A stretch of 64,000 bases of DNA, from assembly GCF_022842145.1 (NCBI RefSeq), contig NZ_JALHQD010000007.1, forward strand, positions 20,441-84,440. Reading direction: 5' to 3'. Of this stretch, positions 34,942 to 44,399 are shown one piece after another. Under the pieces are notes generated by a model. The model saw nothing but the letters and a program-made list of their open reading frames with translations. It had not been told where the DNA came from and did not search any database. Positions within the stretch are counted from its first letter, which is position 1. Each line of letters begins with the position of its first letter. Source of the DNA: Tabrizicola sp. (GTDB taxonomy: Bacteria; Pseudomonadota; Alphaproteobacteria; Rhodobacterales; Rhodobacteraceae). The translations under genes and the position numbers were made by a program.

Positions 34942-36585
34942 ATGGGCATTCTTGAACTCAAGGGCGTGTCGAAGGGCTACGGCGACCATGCCGTGCTCAA
35001 GCGGTTGGATCTGTCCGTCGCGGAGGGAGAGTTTCTGGCGGTGCTGGGCTTCTCTGGCACCGGCAAGACGACGCTGATCAACCTTCTGGCCGGACTGGAA
35101 TTGCCCGACGCGGGGGAGGTTCTTTTCCAGGGCGCGGCCGTTACCGGGCCGGGACCGGAGCGCGGGCTGGTCTTCCAGTCCTACGCGCTGATGCCCTGGC
35201 TAACGGTCGCGGGGAACATCGCGCTGGCGGTGGATGCGGTGTCCAAGGGGTCGAAGGCCGACCGTGCGGCGCTGGTGGCGAAGTATATCGGGATGGTCGA
35301 GCTGGCTCATGCGGCGGACCGGCGACCGGCGGAACTGTCGGGCGGGATGCGGCAGCGGGTTGCCGTGGCGCGGGCGCTGGCGATGCAGCCCAAAGTGTTG
35401 TTGATGGACGAGCCCCTCTCCGCGCTGGACGCGCTGACGCGGGCGAATGTGGCATCCGAGATCGAGGCGATCTGGGCGGCCGAAAAGCGCACCGTTGTGC
35501 TGGTCACCAACGACGTGGACGAGGCCTTGGTGCTGGCCGACCGCATCCTGTGTCTGAACCCGGACGGGACCTTGGGGGCCGCCTTCACGGTCGACCTGCC
35601 CCGGCCGCGTGACCGTTCGGCGATGAATGACGATCCGGTGTTCAAATCGCTTCGGGCGGATGTCACGGCCTACCTGATGGACGTCGGCATCAAGGGCAAG
35701 GTCGAGGGATCGCGTCTTCTGCCCACCGTCATCCCTCGCCACGCCCTGCCGCGCGCCTATGCGCAGGCGGCGAAAAGCTTCACCGACGACCGCTATCTGC
35801 AGTTCTCGCAACTCCACAAGGTCTATGCCACGCCGAAGGGTCCATTGACCGTGGTCAAGGACTTCAACCTGACCCTGAAGAAGGGCGAGTTCGTCTCCCT
35901 CATCGGCCATTCCGGCTGCGGCAAGTCCACTGTCCTGACGATGGCGGCGGGGCTGAACGAGATCTCCAAAGGCGCAATCAAGCTGGACGGTTTGCACGTC
36001 GAAGGGGCCGATCCGGAGCGGGCCGTGGTGTTTCAATCGCCCAGCCTGTTCCCCTGGCTGACGGCGCGCGAGAACGTGGCGATCGGCGTGGACCGGGTCT
36101 ACCCGAAGGCGACGCAGGCCGAGCGGCAGGACGTGGTGGAATACTACCTGGAGCGGGTGGGGTTGGCCGATGCGATGCACAAGCCCGCGGCGGAGCTGTC
36201 GAACGGGATGAAGCAGCGGGTCGGCATCGCGCGGGCCTTTGCCCTGTCGCCGAAGCTTCTGCTGCTGGATGAACCCTTCGGGATGCTGGACAGCCTGACG
36301 CGCTGGGAGTTGCAGGAAGTGCTGATGGAGGTGTGGTCGCGGACCCAGGTCACCGCGATCTGCGTGACGCATGACGTGGACGAGGCGATCCTTCTGGCCG
36401 ACCGGGTGGTGATGATGACCAACGGACCTGAGGCCACCATCGGCAAGATCACCGAGGTCAAACTGCCCCGCCCCCGAACCCGCCGGGCTTTGCTGGATCA
36501 CGCCGATTACTGGCACTACCGGGCGGAGGTTCTGGGCTTCCTGGAGGAATACGAGCACGGCGTGAAGAAGAAGGACGCAGCATGA
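34942..36585 (+). CDS. Fused tandem ATPases NrtC-NrtD of the nitrate transporter
   Basis: 547 aa with two complete ABC domains in one chain. Domain 1 (about residues 1-230): Walker A GFSGTGKTT, signature LSGGMRQR, Walker B LLMDEPLSALD; its H-loop position reads VTNDVDEAL, asparagine instead of histidine. Domain 2 (about 285-520): GHSGCGKST, signature LSNGMKQR, LLLDEPFGMLD, H-loop VTHDVDEAI. In cyanobacteria NrtC and NrtD are separate proteins and NrtC carries a binding-protein-like tail; here that tail is absent and the two ATPases are joined. Domain 1 may be a degenerate nucleotide site. The stop overlaps nirB. Confidence 0.93.
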   Translation: MGILELKGVSKGYGDHAVLKRLDLSVAEGEFLAVLGFSGTGKTTLINLLAGLELPDAGEVLFQGAAVTGPGPERGLVFQSYALMPWLTVAGNIALAVDAVSKGSKADRAALVAKYIGMVELAHAADRRPAELSGGMRQRVAVARALAMQPKVLLMDEPLSALDALTRANVASEIEAIWAAEKRTVVLVTNDVDEALVLADRILCLNPDGTLGAAFTVDLPRPRDRSAMNDDPVFKSLRADVTAYLMDVGIKGKVEGSRLLPTVIPRHALPRAYAQAAKSFTDDRYLQFSQLHKVYATPKGPLTVVKDFNLTLKKGEFVSLIGHSGCGKSTVLTMAAGLNEISKGAIKLDGLHVEGADPERAVVFQSPSLFPWLTARENVAIGVDRVYPKATQAERQDVVEYYLERVGLADAMHKPAAELSNGMKQRVGIARAFALSPKLLLLDEPFGMLDSLTRWELQEVLMEVWSRTQVTAICVTHDVDEAILLADRVVMMTNGPEATIGKITEVKLPRPRTRRALLDHADYWHYRAEVLGFLEEYEHGVKKKDAA

Positions 36586-39005
36586 TGCGGTTGGTTGTCA
36601 TCGGGGCCGGAATGGCCAGCGGCCGGATGCTGGAGCAGTTGTTCGAGGCGGGGTTTGCCGGGGAGGTCACCCTGTTCAACGGCGAGCCACGGGGGAACTA
36701 CAACCGACTGATGCTGTCGCCAGTGCTGTCGGGCGAAAAGACCTACGCTCAGATCGTGACGCATGACGACGCCTGGTATGCCGCGCATGGGGTGGAGTGC
36801 CGGTTCGGCGAACATGTGACGAAGATTGACCGGGAGCGGAAGGTTGTGGTCTCCAAGCGCGGCGAGACACCCTATGACGCGCTGGTCATCGCGACGGGGT
36901 CGGCTCCGTTCATCATTCCGGTGGCGGGGAAGGAGTTGCCGGGGGTCTGCACCTACCGCGACCTGGAAGACACGAATGCGATGATTGCCGCCTCACGCCC
37001 CGGGGCCAAGGCGGTGGTGATCGGCGGCGGGTTGCTGGGACTGGAGGCGGCTGCCGGGATGGCCGCGCGGGGGGCGGAGGTGACGGTCATTCACCTGATG
37101 GGTCACCTGATGGAACGGCAGCTTGATCCCTCGGCCGGGTATCTGCTGCAGAAGGATCTGGAGCGGCGGGGGATACGCATCCACTGCACGGGCGCGACGA
37201 AGGCGATCCTGGGCGCGGAGCGGGTTGAGGCGGTGCTGTTGGAGGATGCCACCGTCTACCCTGCCGATTTGGTCTGCATGGCCGTGGGTATCCGGCCCGA
37301 GGTGCGGCTGGCGACCGACGCGCATCTGGAAATCGGGCGCGGGGTGGTGGTGGACGACCAGATGCGGACATCGGACCCGGCGATCTTTGCGCTGGGGGAG
37401 TGTGTGGAGCACAACAAGCAGCTGTTTGGTCTGGTGGCTCCGCTTTACGATCAGGCCAAGGTGCTGGCGGCGACGCTGATGGGTACGGAGGCCGCGTTCA
37501 GGCCAGTGCAGACGGCGACGAAGCTGAAGGTGACGGGCGTCGACCTCTTCAGCGCGGGCGATTTTGCCGATGCGCCGGGACGTGAGGACATCGTGTTCCG
37601 CGATCCGGGGCGGGGGGTCTACAAGCGGCTGGTGCTGGAGGGCGACCAGCTGATCGGCGCGGTGATGTATGGCGACACAGGGGATGGGTCCTGGTTCTTC
37701 GACAAGATCAAGTCGGGAGAGGATGTAAGCGGCGCCCGCGAGACGTTGATCTTTGGCCCGGCCTTCCAGGGGGGTGCCCAAGCGGACCCTCTGGCAGCCG
37801 TTGCAGCCTTGCCGCCTGAGGCGGAAATCTGTGGCTGCAACGGCGTCTGCAAGGGCAAGATCACGGCCGCCGTGGCCGCTGGCGCGGTGACCTTGGACGC
37901 GGTGCGCGTCGAGACCAAGGCCAGCGCCTCGTGCGGGACCTGCACCGGGCTGGTGGAGAAGGTGATGGCGCTGACGCTGGGCGACAGCTTCACCGCCAAC
38001 GCCAACCCACCGATGTGCAAATGCACCGACCACACGCATGAAGACGTGCGGAGGATGATCAAAGCGCAGGGGCTGAAGTCCATTCCAGCGGTGATGCAGG
38101 AGTTGGGGTGGAAGACGGTGGGGGGTTGTGCAAGCTGCCGTCCGGCGCTGAACTACTACCTGATCTCGGACTGGCCGCTGGAGTACCGGGACGACCGGCA
38201 GTCGCGCTTCGTCAACGAAAGGAACCACGCCAACATCCAGAAGGACGGAACCTATTCCGTCGTGCCGCGGATGTGGGGCGGGGTCACGACCTCGGCCGAG
38301 TTGCGGGCGATTGCCGATGCGGCCGACCGCTATGCCGTTCCGATGATCAAGGTGACGGGTGGGCAAAGGATCGACCTTTTGGGCGTGAAGAAGCATGACC
38401 TGCCCGCGATCTGGGCCGACCTGAACGACGCCGGGATGGTCAGCGGCCACGCCTATGCCAAAGGGCTGCGGACGGTAAAGACCTGCGTGGGGACAGAGTT
38501 CTGCCGCTTTGGCACGCAGGATTCGACGGGTCTGGGGATCAAGCTGGAAAAGCTGCTCTGGGGGTCCTGGACGCCTGCAAAGGTGAAGCTGGCGGTCAGT
38601 GGCTGCCCCCGGAACTGCGCCGAGGCGACGTGCAAGGATATCGGCGTCGTCTGCGTGGACAGCGGCTACCAGATCAGCGTCGCAGGGGCCGCGGGGATGG
38701 ATGTGAAGGAGACGGAGCTTCTGTGCACCGTCGCGACCGAGGAAGAGGCGATGGAGGTCATCTCGGCCTTCGTCCAGCTTTACCGCGAGAACGCGCGCTA
38801 CCTGCACCGGATCTACAAATGGGTGGCGAAGGTCGGCCTTGACTGGTGCAAGGCGCAGATCGCCGACCCCGCCAATCGCCGGGCGCTGCATGACCGCTTC
38901 ATCCTGTCGCAACGTATCTACCAGACCGATCCTTGGGCCGAACTGGCGGAACGTCCCGCCGACTGGGCCCCGATTGCCGACCTGACCCTGAGGGCCGCCG
39001 AATGA
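36582..39005 (+). CDS. nirB: Assimilatory nitrite reductase [NAD(P)H] large subunit NirB
   Basis: 807 aa. Order: FAD/NAD domain (VVIGAGMASGRML, VVIGGGLLGLEAAAGMAARG), a BFD-like 2Fe-2S domain (ICGCNGVCKGKI, SCGTCTGLV), a second cysteine cluster (CKCTDHTHEDV, GCASCRPAL), then the sirohaem/4Fe-4S domain with CVGTEFCRFG and CPRNCAEATC (C-x5-C and C-x3-C). It carries out six-electron reduction of nitrite to ammonium in the cytoplasm. It is coupled by overlapping codons to the ATPase gene before and nirD after. Confidence 0.97.
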   Translation: MMRLVVIGAGMASGRMLEQLFEAGFAGEVTLFNGEPRGNYNRLMLSPVLSGEKTYAQIVTHDDAWYAAHGVECRFGEHVTKIDRERKVVVSKRGETPYDALVIATGSAPFIIPVAGKELPGVCTYRDLEDTNAMIAASRPGAKAVVIGGGLLGLEAAAGMAARGAEVTVIHLMGHLMERQLDPSAGYLLQKDLERRGIRIHCTGATKAILGAERVEAVLLEDATVYPADLVCMAVGIRPEVRLATDAHLEIGRGVVVDDQMRTSDPAIFALGECVEHNKQLFGLVAPLYDQAKVLAATLMGTEAAFRPVQTATKLKVTGVDLFSAGDFADAPGREDIVFRDPGRGVYKRLVLEGDQLIGAVMYGDTGDGSWFFDKIKSGEDVSGARETLIFGPAFQGGAQADPLAAVAALPPEAEICGCNGVCKGKITAAVAAGAVTLDAVRVETKASASCGTCTGLVEKVMALTLGDSFTANANPPMCKCTDHTHEDVRRMIKAQGLKSIPAVMQELGWKTVGGCASCRPALNYYLISDWPLEYRDDRQSRFVNERNHANIQKDGTYSVVPRMWGGVTTSAELRAIADAADRYAVPMIKVTGGQRIDLLGVKKHDLPAIWADLNDAGMVSGHAYAKGLRTVKTCVGTEFCRFGTQDSTGLGIKLEKLLWGSWTPAKVKLAVSGCPRNCAEATCKDIGVVCVDSGYQISVAGAAGMDVKETELLCTVATEEEAMEVISAFVQLYRENARYLHRIYKWVAKVGLDWCKAQIADPANRRALHDRFILSQRIYQTDPWAELAERPADWAPIADLTLRAAE

Positions 39006-39337
39006 CCGCAATGATCGACATTGCCGCGCTGGACGACATTCCCCGCCAAGGCGCGCGGGTGGTGAAGACGGAGGCCGGATGCGTTGCGGTGTTCCGCACG
39101 GCGGACGATCAGGTCTTTGCGCTTGACGACCGCTGTCCGCACAAGGGCGGGCCCTTGTCCGAGGGGATCGTGCACGGAACATCCGTCACTTGCCCTCTGC
39201 ATAACTGGGTTTTCGACCTTGCGACCGGGATAGCAAAGGGTGCCGATGAGGGGCAGGTCCGGACCTATCCGGCGCGCATGGAAAACGGGCGGGTGCTGCT
39301 GGACGTGTCTTTCCTTCAACGTCGGTCGGCGGCATGA
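39002..39337 (+). CDS. nirD: Nitrite reductase small subunit NirD (Rieske-type)
   Basis: 111 aa from ATG 39002, overlapping the nirB stop. It has a Rieske fold with CPHKGGPL and CPLHNW, keeping both Cys-x-His pairs, so it could bind a 2Fe-2S cluster. Many NirD proteins (for example of E. coli) have lost the cluster ligands, so this is the cluster-bearing kind. It partners NirB and overlaps nasA by ATGA. Confidence 0.94.
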   Translation: MTAMIDIAALDDIPRQGARVVKTEAGCVAVFRTADDQVFALDDRCPHKGGPLSEGIVHGTSVTCPLHNWVFDLATGIAKGADEGQVRTYPARMENGRVLLDVSFLQRRSAA

Positions 39338-41985
39338 ACATCCCCAACCCCCTGCCCTCCCCCAACGGGGAGCGGGGAGACGTCCGCTCCACCTGCCCTT
39401 ATTGCGGCGTGGGATGCGGCGTGATCCTGACACGGGATGGAAAGGGCGGTCTTTCGGTGAAGGGCGATCCGGAGCATCCGGCGAACTTCGGGCGGCTCTG
39501 TTCCAAGGGGGCCGCTTTGGGAGATACGGTGGGGCTGGAGGGGCGGCTGCTGAGCCCGCGTGTCTTCGGGCAGGAGGTCGGGTGGGATGCAGCCCTTGGC
39601 GTCGTCGCCAAACGGTTCGCCCGGACGATTGCGGAACACGGGCCGGACTCGGTGGCGCTTTACGTCTCGGGACAGATGCTGACCGAGGACTACTACGTCG
39701 CCAACAAGCTGGCGAAAGGCTTCTGGGGCACGGCCAACATCGACACGAACTCGCGACTTTGCATGGCCTCCAGCGTGGCGGGCCACCGGAGGGCCTTCGG
39801 GACGGACACGGTGCCGGGGCAATACGATGACCTGGAGCTTGCGGACCTGGTGGTGCTGGTGGGGTCGAACCTTGCATGGTGCCACCCCGTTCTTCATCAG
39901 CGTCTGCTGGCGGCCAAGGCGGCGCGGCCGGAGATGAAGGTCGTCGTCGTCGACCCGCGCCGCACGGCGACCTGCGAGAGTGCGGACCTGCACCTCGCGA
40001 TTGCTCCGGGCGGGGATGTGGCGCTGTTCAATGCGCTTCTTGCCGGGATCGAGGCGAAAGGCTGCGCCGATCCGGCCTTCATGGCTCGGATCACCGGAGC
40101 CGAGGCGGCCTTCGCTGCTGCCCGGGCGACCGATCCTGCCGGGGCGGGGCTTGCAGAAAGCGACCTGCGCGCGTTCATCGACCTCTGGTGCAGGACCGAG
40201 AAGGTCGTCACCGTCTACAGCCAGGGGGTGAACCAGTCTTCACACGGGACGGACAAGGTGAACGCGATCCTGAATTGCCACCTTGCCACGGGCCGGATCG
40301 GGCGGCCGGGGATGGGGCCGTTCAGCGTCACGGGCCAGCCCAATGCGATGGGGGGCCGCGAGGTTGGCGGGCTGGCCAACATGCTGGCCTGCCATATGGA
40401 GATCGAGAATCCGCTTCACCGCGCCGCTGTGCAAGAGTTCTGGAACGCGCCCCGCATGGCCGAGAAACCCGGCCTGAAGGCCGTGGACATGTTCCGCGCC
40501 GTGGCGGATGGCCGGATCAGGGCGATCTGGATCATCCACACCAACCCGGTCGTGTCGATGCCCGAGGCCGACCTGGTGGCAAAGGCGCTGCAAGCCTGTC
40601 CCTTCGTCGTGGTGCAGGACATCACCGCCGCGACCGATACGGCCCGTCTGGCGCATGTCCTGCTCCCCGCGACCGCCTGGGCCGAGAAATCGGGCACCGT
40701 GACCAATTCCGAACGCCGAATCAGCCGCCAGCGGACGGCCCTGCCGGCACCCGGACAGGCGCGCGACGACTGGCGCATCCTGGCAGAGGTCGCACAGCGG
40801 ATGGGCTGGGTCGCAAGCTTTGCCTGGGACACGCCCGCAGAGGTTTTTGCCGAACATGCAGCCCTTTCCGGAGTAGCAGGCGACTTCGGCCTGGATTTCG
40901 ACATCTCGAACCATGCGTCGATCAGTACCGACGGATATGACAAGCTTGCCCCCTTCACCTGGCCCGCGAACGCCCGGCAGTCGGGGGGGCGGTTCTTTGC
41001 GGACGGGGGGTTCCACACCCCGGACGGCAAGGCGCGGATGATCGCCGTCCAGCCTCCGGTTTTGGTCGCGGATGGGCTGCCGTTCCGCCTGAACACCGGC
41101 CGGATCCGGGACCAGTGGCACAGCATGACCCGGACGGCGAAAAGTCCGCGCCTGTCGGCGCATCTGGCCGAGCCATTCCTGGAACTTCATCCATCGGATG
41201 CCAACAGTCTGGGGCTACGGACGGCCGACCTGGCCGAAGTGAGAAATGCGCTGGGCCAAGCAATTCTGCGCGTGCTGGTGACCGACCGGGTAGCCCCGCA
41301 GCAACCCTTCGCGTCGATCCACTGGACGGCAGAGACCGCTCCGACCGGACGGATCGATGTCTTGGTCGCGGCCAACCCTGATCCCATTTCCGGGCAGCCT
41401 GACAGCAAGGCAAGCCGCGTCTCTATCAGCAAGTTCGCCGCGCGCTGGTATGGCTTTGCCGTGTCGACCACGACGCTCCGACCGGACTGCACCTACTGGG
41501 CGGTGGCAAGGGCCGCGGGCGGCTGGCGTGCCGAGTTGGCCGGTGCCGAAGCCCCGGCAGACTGGGAGACCTTCGCCCGCTCACTTTTCGGGGTGACGGA
41601 TGCCCCGGTTGTCTCGGTCGCGGACCCGGCACGCGGGATTGCCCGTCTGGCCTTTCACCGTGACGGTCGACTGGTTGCTGCCCTGTTCGTCGGGCCTGCA
41701 CCGATCGCCGTGGCCCGAGATGCGCTTGCTGCCCGGCTGGTCGATGGTGACCTCAATGACATTCTGGCAGGGCGAGCCCGGGGCGACGTGCCCGATCCGG
41801 GCCCGACGGTCTGTGCCTGCCTTGGGGTTGGACGCAACACCATCTGCTCCGCCATCGAAGGCGGCAGGGCGACGACGGTTGCGGCCCTGGGCGATGTCTT
41901 GGGAGCAGGAACCTCCTGCGGGTCATGCCGTCCCGAGTTGGCCGCCCTGATCGGACAGTTCAGGCTTCGGGAGGCGGCGGAATAA
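39334..41985 (+). CDS. nasA: Assimilatory nitrate reductase catalytic subunit NasA
   Basis: 883 aa molybdopterin enzyme. The N-terminal 4Fe-4S site CPYCGVGCGV is followed by RLCSKGAALGDT, MoCo-binding stretches (NIDTNSRLCMASSVAGHRRA, YSQGVNQSSHGTDKVNAILN, GQPNAMGGREVGGLANML) and LNTGRIRDQWHSMTRT. A C-terminal BFD-like 2Fe-2S domain (CACLGVGRNTICSAI, SCGSCRPEL) is fused. It reduces nitrate to nitrite in the cytoplasm. No separate NasC/ferredoxin gene follows; the fused domain probably accepts electrons from an unlinked donor. Last gene of the nas operon. Confidence 0.96.
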   Translation: MNIPNPLPSPNGERGDVRSTCPYCGVGCGVILTRDGKGGLSVKGDPEHPANFGRLCSKGAALGDTVGLEGRLLSPRVFGQEVGWDAALGVVAKRFARTIAEHGPDSVALYVSGQMLTEDYYVANKLAKGFWGTANIDTNSRLCMASSVAGHRRAFGTDTVPGQYDDLELADLVVLVGSNLAWCHPVLHQRLLAAKAARPEMKVVVVDPRRTATCESADLHLAIAPGGDVALFNALLAGIEAKGCADPAFMARITGAEAAFAAARATDPAGAGLAESDLRAFIDLWCRTEKVVTVYSQGVNQSSHGTDKVNAILNCHLATGRIGRPGMGPFSVTGQPNAMGGREVGGLANMLACHMEIENPLHRAAVQEFWNAPRMAEKPGLKAVDMFRAVADGRIRAIWIIHTNPVVSMPEADLVAKALQACPFVVVQDITAATDTARLAHVLLPATAWAEKSGTVTNSERRISRQRTALPAPGQARDDWRILAEVAQRMGWVASFAWDTPAEVFAEHAALSGVAGDFGLDFDISNHASISTDGYDKLAPFTWPANARQSGGRFFADGGFHTPDGKARMIAVQPPVLVADGLPFRLNTGRIRDQWHSMTRTAKSPRLSAHLAEPFLELHPSDANSLGLRTADLAEVRNALGQAILRVLVTDRVAPQQPFASIHWTAETAPTGRIDVLVAANPDPISGQPDSKASRVSISKFAARWYGFAVSTTTLRPDCTYWAVARAAGGWRAELAGAEAPADWETFARSLFGVTDAPVVSVADPARGIARLAFHRDGRLVAALFVGPAPIAVARDALAARLVDGDLNDILAGRARGDVPDPGPTVCACLGVGRNTICSAIEGGRATTVAALGDVLGAGTSCGSCRPELAALIGQFRLREAAE

Positions 41986-42160
41986 GGGCCGGGCGTGGTC
42001 GCCGTCCGCTGAACACCTGAAGGTCAGCAGCGCGCTTTTGCCGCAAGGTTCGGTCTGCCGCTGGCCCGCCCTGTCCTTCGATCCGGCCATTCTCAATCAT
42101 CTGGCAGCGGACCCACGGCAAAGCGTGAGTTCCTGAACGCTACCGAGCGACCAGGAAAAA
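41986..42160. other. Non-coding stretch between nasA and the tRNA terminator
   Basis: 175 bases without a convincing gene. A weak GCTGA/TCAGC dyad lies just after nasA, with no T run. The gene-poor stretch 41986-42446 otherwise holds the tRNA-Leu, its terminator and about 150 bases of leader before the NDUFA9-like gene. No integrase or att-like repeat is seen at the tRNA. Confidence 0.5.
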
Positions 42161-42197
42161 AGAAAAAGCCCTGCAATCATTTAAGATTGCTGGGCTT
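42161..42197 (-). terminator. Rho-independent terminator of tRNA-Leu
   Basis: On the minus strand AGCCC-a-GCAATC pairs with GATTGC-a-GGGCT, and the hairpin is followed by TTTTTCTTTTTT. It lies directly after the tRNA 3' end. Confidence 0.9.
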
Positions 42198-42208
42198 CTG
42201 GTAGGTAG

Positions 42209-42293
42209 TGGTGCCCAGAAGAGGACTCGAACCTCCACGCCTTGCAGCGCTGGTACCTGAAACCAGTGCGTCTACCAATTCCGCCATCTGGGC
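42209..42293 (-). tRNA. tRNA-Leu (anticodon CAG)
   Basis: The acceptor stem GCCCAGA pairs with TCTGGGC. The anticodon arm CTGGT-TTCAGGT-ACCAG gives anticodon CAG, and the T arm contains GGTTCGAGTCC. A long variable arm makes it a class II tRNA of 85 nt including an encoded CCA (42211-42209). It reads CUG leucine codons, abundant in this GC-rich genome. Confidence 0.96.
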
Positions 42294-42446
42294 ACTGATG
42301 GGCGATGTAACGGCCCGGTTTGGCAGAGTCAACGGCCCCTTCAGCAAATTTCTTGGCCGTGCTTTGGCCTTGCCCGTCCGGGGCGGCGCGGCTATTCATC
42401 GGCCCAGTTTCCGGTGCCTTTCAGGTGCCCGTGAGGGAGTGCGCGC

Positions 42447-43433
42447 ATGAGCAAGCTGGTCACCATCATCGGCGGTTCGGGCTTTGTTGGCCGCTACATC
42501 GCGCGCCGGCTGGCGAAAGACGGTTGGCGGGTTCGCGTGGCCGTCCGTCGCCCGAACGAGGCGCTGTTCGTCCGGCCCTATGGCGTGCCCGGACAGGTCG
42601 AGCCGGTGGCCTGCAACATCCGTGATGACGCCTCGGTCCGGGCGGTGATCCGGGGTGCAGATGCGGTGGTGAACTGCGTGGGCGTGCTGAACAGTGTCGG
42701 CGCGAACACCTTCGATGCGGTCCAGGCACAGGGCGCGGGCCGGGTGGCGCGGATTGCGGCGGAACTGGGTGTCGAACGTCTGGTCCAAATCTCGGCAATC
42801 GGCGCGGACGCCCAATCGGACAGCAGCTATGCCCGCAGCAAGGCCGAGGGCGAGGCCGCCGTGCTGAACGCTTTCCCGACGGCGGTGATCCTGCGCCCGT
42901 CGATCATCTTCGGGACCGAGGACCAGTTCTTCAACCGCTTCGCCGCGATGTCGCGGATGGGTCCGATCCTGCCGGTCGTCGGGGGCGATACCCGTTTCCA
43001 GCCGGTCTACGTCGATGACGTCGCGCAGGCCGCGGTCAAGGCGATCAATGGCGAGGCGGCTGCGGGCGTCTACGAGCTTGGCGGCCCGGAAGTCGACACC
43101 TTCCGCGGATTGATGGGGCGGATGCTCAAGGTGATCCAGCGCCGCCGTGCCGTCGTCACCGTTCCCTTCTTCGTCGCCCGGATGATGGGTTTCGGCTTTG
43201 ACATGGCGCAGGCGGTGACGCTGGGTCTGATCGAGAACAAGATGATCACCCGCGATCAGGTGCGAAACCTTGCCCGCGACAACGTGGTCTCTCCCACGGC
43301 CCGCGGCTTTGCCGAGCTTGGCATTACCCCCACGGCGATGGAGGGCGTTCTGCCCGAATACCTGTGGCGCTATCGCCCGTCGGGCCAGTACGCGGCGATC
43401 AAGGATTCGGCCAAAAATCTCAAGAAAGTCTAA
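42447..43433 (+). CDS. NDUFA9-like NAD(P)-binding protein
   Basis: 328 aa, atypical short-chain dehydrogenase fold. It begins with VTIIGGSGFVGRYIARRLAK (GxxGxxG). Further segments are VNCVGVLNSVGANTFDAVQA, LRPSIIFGTEDQFFNRFA and VYELGGPEVDTFRGLM, the pattern of complex I NDUFA9 subunit family proteins. In alphaproteobacteria such proteins may be structural or assembly factors of complex I or ubiquinone-related; the role is not proven. It lies 4 bases upstream of uppP. Confidence 0.87.
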   Translation: MSKLVTIIGGSGFVGRYIARRLAKDGWRVRVAVRRPNEALFVRPYGVPGQVEPVACNIRDDASVRAVIRGADAVVNCVGVLNSVGANTFDAVQAQGAGRVARIAAELGVERLVQISAIGADAQSDSSYARSKAEGEAAVLNAFPTAVILRPSIIFGTEDQFFNRFAAMSRMGPILPVVGGDTRFQPVYVDDVAQAAVKAINGEAAAGVYELGGPEVDTFRGLMGRMLKVIQRRRAVVTVPFFVARMMGFGFDMAQAVTLGLIENKMITRDQVRNLARDNVVSPTARGFAELGITPTAMEGVLPEYLWRYRPSGQYAAIKDSAKNLKKV

Positions 43434-43436
43434 GGC

Positions 43437-44237
43437 GTGGACAACACGCTGACTGCAGCCTTCCTGGGTCTCCTGGAAGGCCTGACCGAGTTCCTGCCGG
43501 TGTCTTCGACGGGTCACCTGCTTCTGGCCGGACATTTCCTGGGCTTTCATTCCGCGGGCCACACCTTCGAGGTGGTGATCCAGCTGGGCGCGATCCTGGC
43601 GCTGTTTTCGGTCTACGCGACGCTGATCCTGCGCCTGGTGCTGCGTGCGCGTCATGAAGATGCGGCCCGGCGCTCGCTCACTTCGCTGTTTCTGGCGTTT
43701 CTGCCCGCCGTCGTGATCGGTGTCCTGGCGCATGGATTTGTGAAATCAGTGCTGTTCGAGACCCCGATTCTGATTGCCGTCGTGCTGATTCTGGGCGGGT
43801 TGGTCCTTTTGGTGATCGACCGCATCGCGCCGCCGGCTGTGCACCAAGACGCATTGGCCCTGCCATTCAGGAAGTCGCTGGCCATCGGGTTCTGCCAGAC
43901 CCTCGCGCTCGTCCCGGGCGTCTCGCGGTCAGGGGCGACCATCGTCGGGGCCCTGTTGATGGGGGTCGAGAAGCGGGCTGCGGCGGAGTTTTCGTTCCTC
44001 CTCAGCCTGCCGACAATGGGCGCGGCGGTTGTCTATGATCTGTACCAGAACCGTGATGTCCTGGACTTTGCCGCCGTCTGGGACATCGCCATCGGCTTCG
44101 CGGTCGCCTTTGTTACCGCGGCAGTGGTGGTCCGCTGGGTGCTGAACTTCATCGGCAAGCATGGCTATGCGCTGTTCGGCTGGTGGCGAATCATTGTGGG
44201 ATCCGTCGCTTTGACCGCGCTTTTGCTGGGTTACTAG
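43437..44237 (+). CDS. uppP: Undecaprenyl-diphosphate phosphatase UppP/BacA
   Basis: 266 aa starting at GTG 43437. Diagnostic motifs: LEGLTEFLPVSSTGHLLL and PGVSRSGATIVGALLMGVEK, with about eight membrane helices. It dephosphorylates undecaprenyl diphosphate to recycle the carrier for peptidoglycan and polysaccharide synthesis. It is probably co-transcribed with the NDUFA9-like gene. No terminator is clear after it. Confidence 0.96.
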   Translation: MDNTLTAAFLGLLEGLTEFLPVSSTGHLLLAGHFLGFHSAGHTFEVVIQLGAILALFSVYATLILRLVLRARHEDAARRSLTSLFLAFLPAVVIGVLAHGFVKSVLFETPILIAVVLILGGLVLLVIDRIAPPAVHQDALALPFRKSLAIGFCQTLALVPGVSRSGATIVGALLMGVEKRAAAEFSFLLSLPTMGAAVVYDLYQNRDVLDFAAVWDIAIGFAVAFVTAAVVVRWVLNFIGKHGYALFGWWRIIVGSVALTALLLGY

Positions 44238-44399
44238 CCGAGTTCGGAAACCATGCTGACCTAATTTCCCATAAAAACGGCAGAGCCGATGTCTTATCCG
44301 GTCAAAAACCGATAAATAGGTAAGCACTACTGACTTTTCATGTTGGCAGAAGGGTTGTATCCCGTCGGTCCCGGAAGAACTCTCAAGGGACGCTAGGTC

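Noticed and set aside
42209..42293. tRNA-Leu as an integration site of a mobile island
   Set aside because: No integrase, no repeated 3' tRNA end, and flanking genes are ordinary chromosomal ones.
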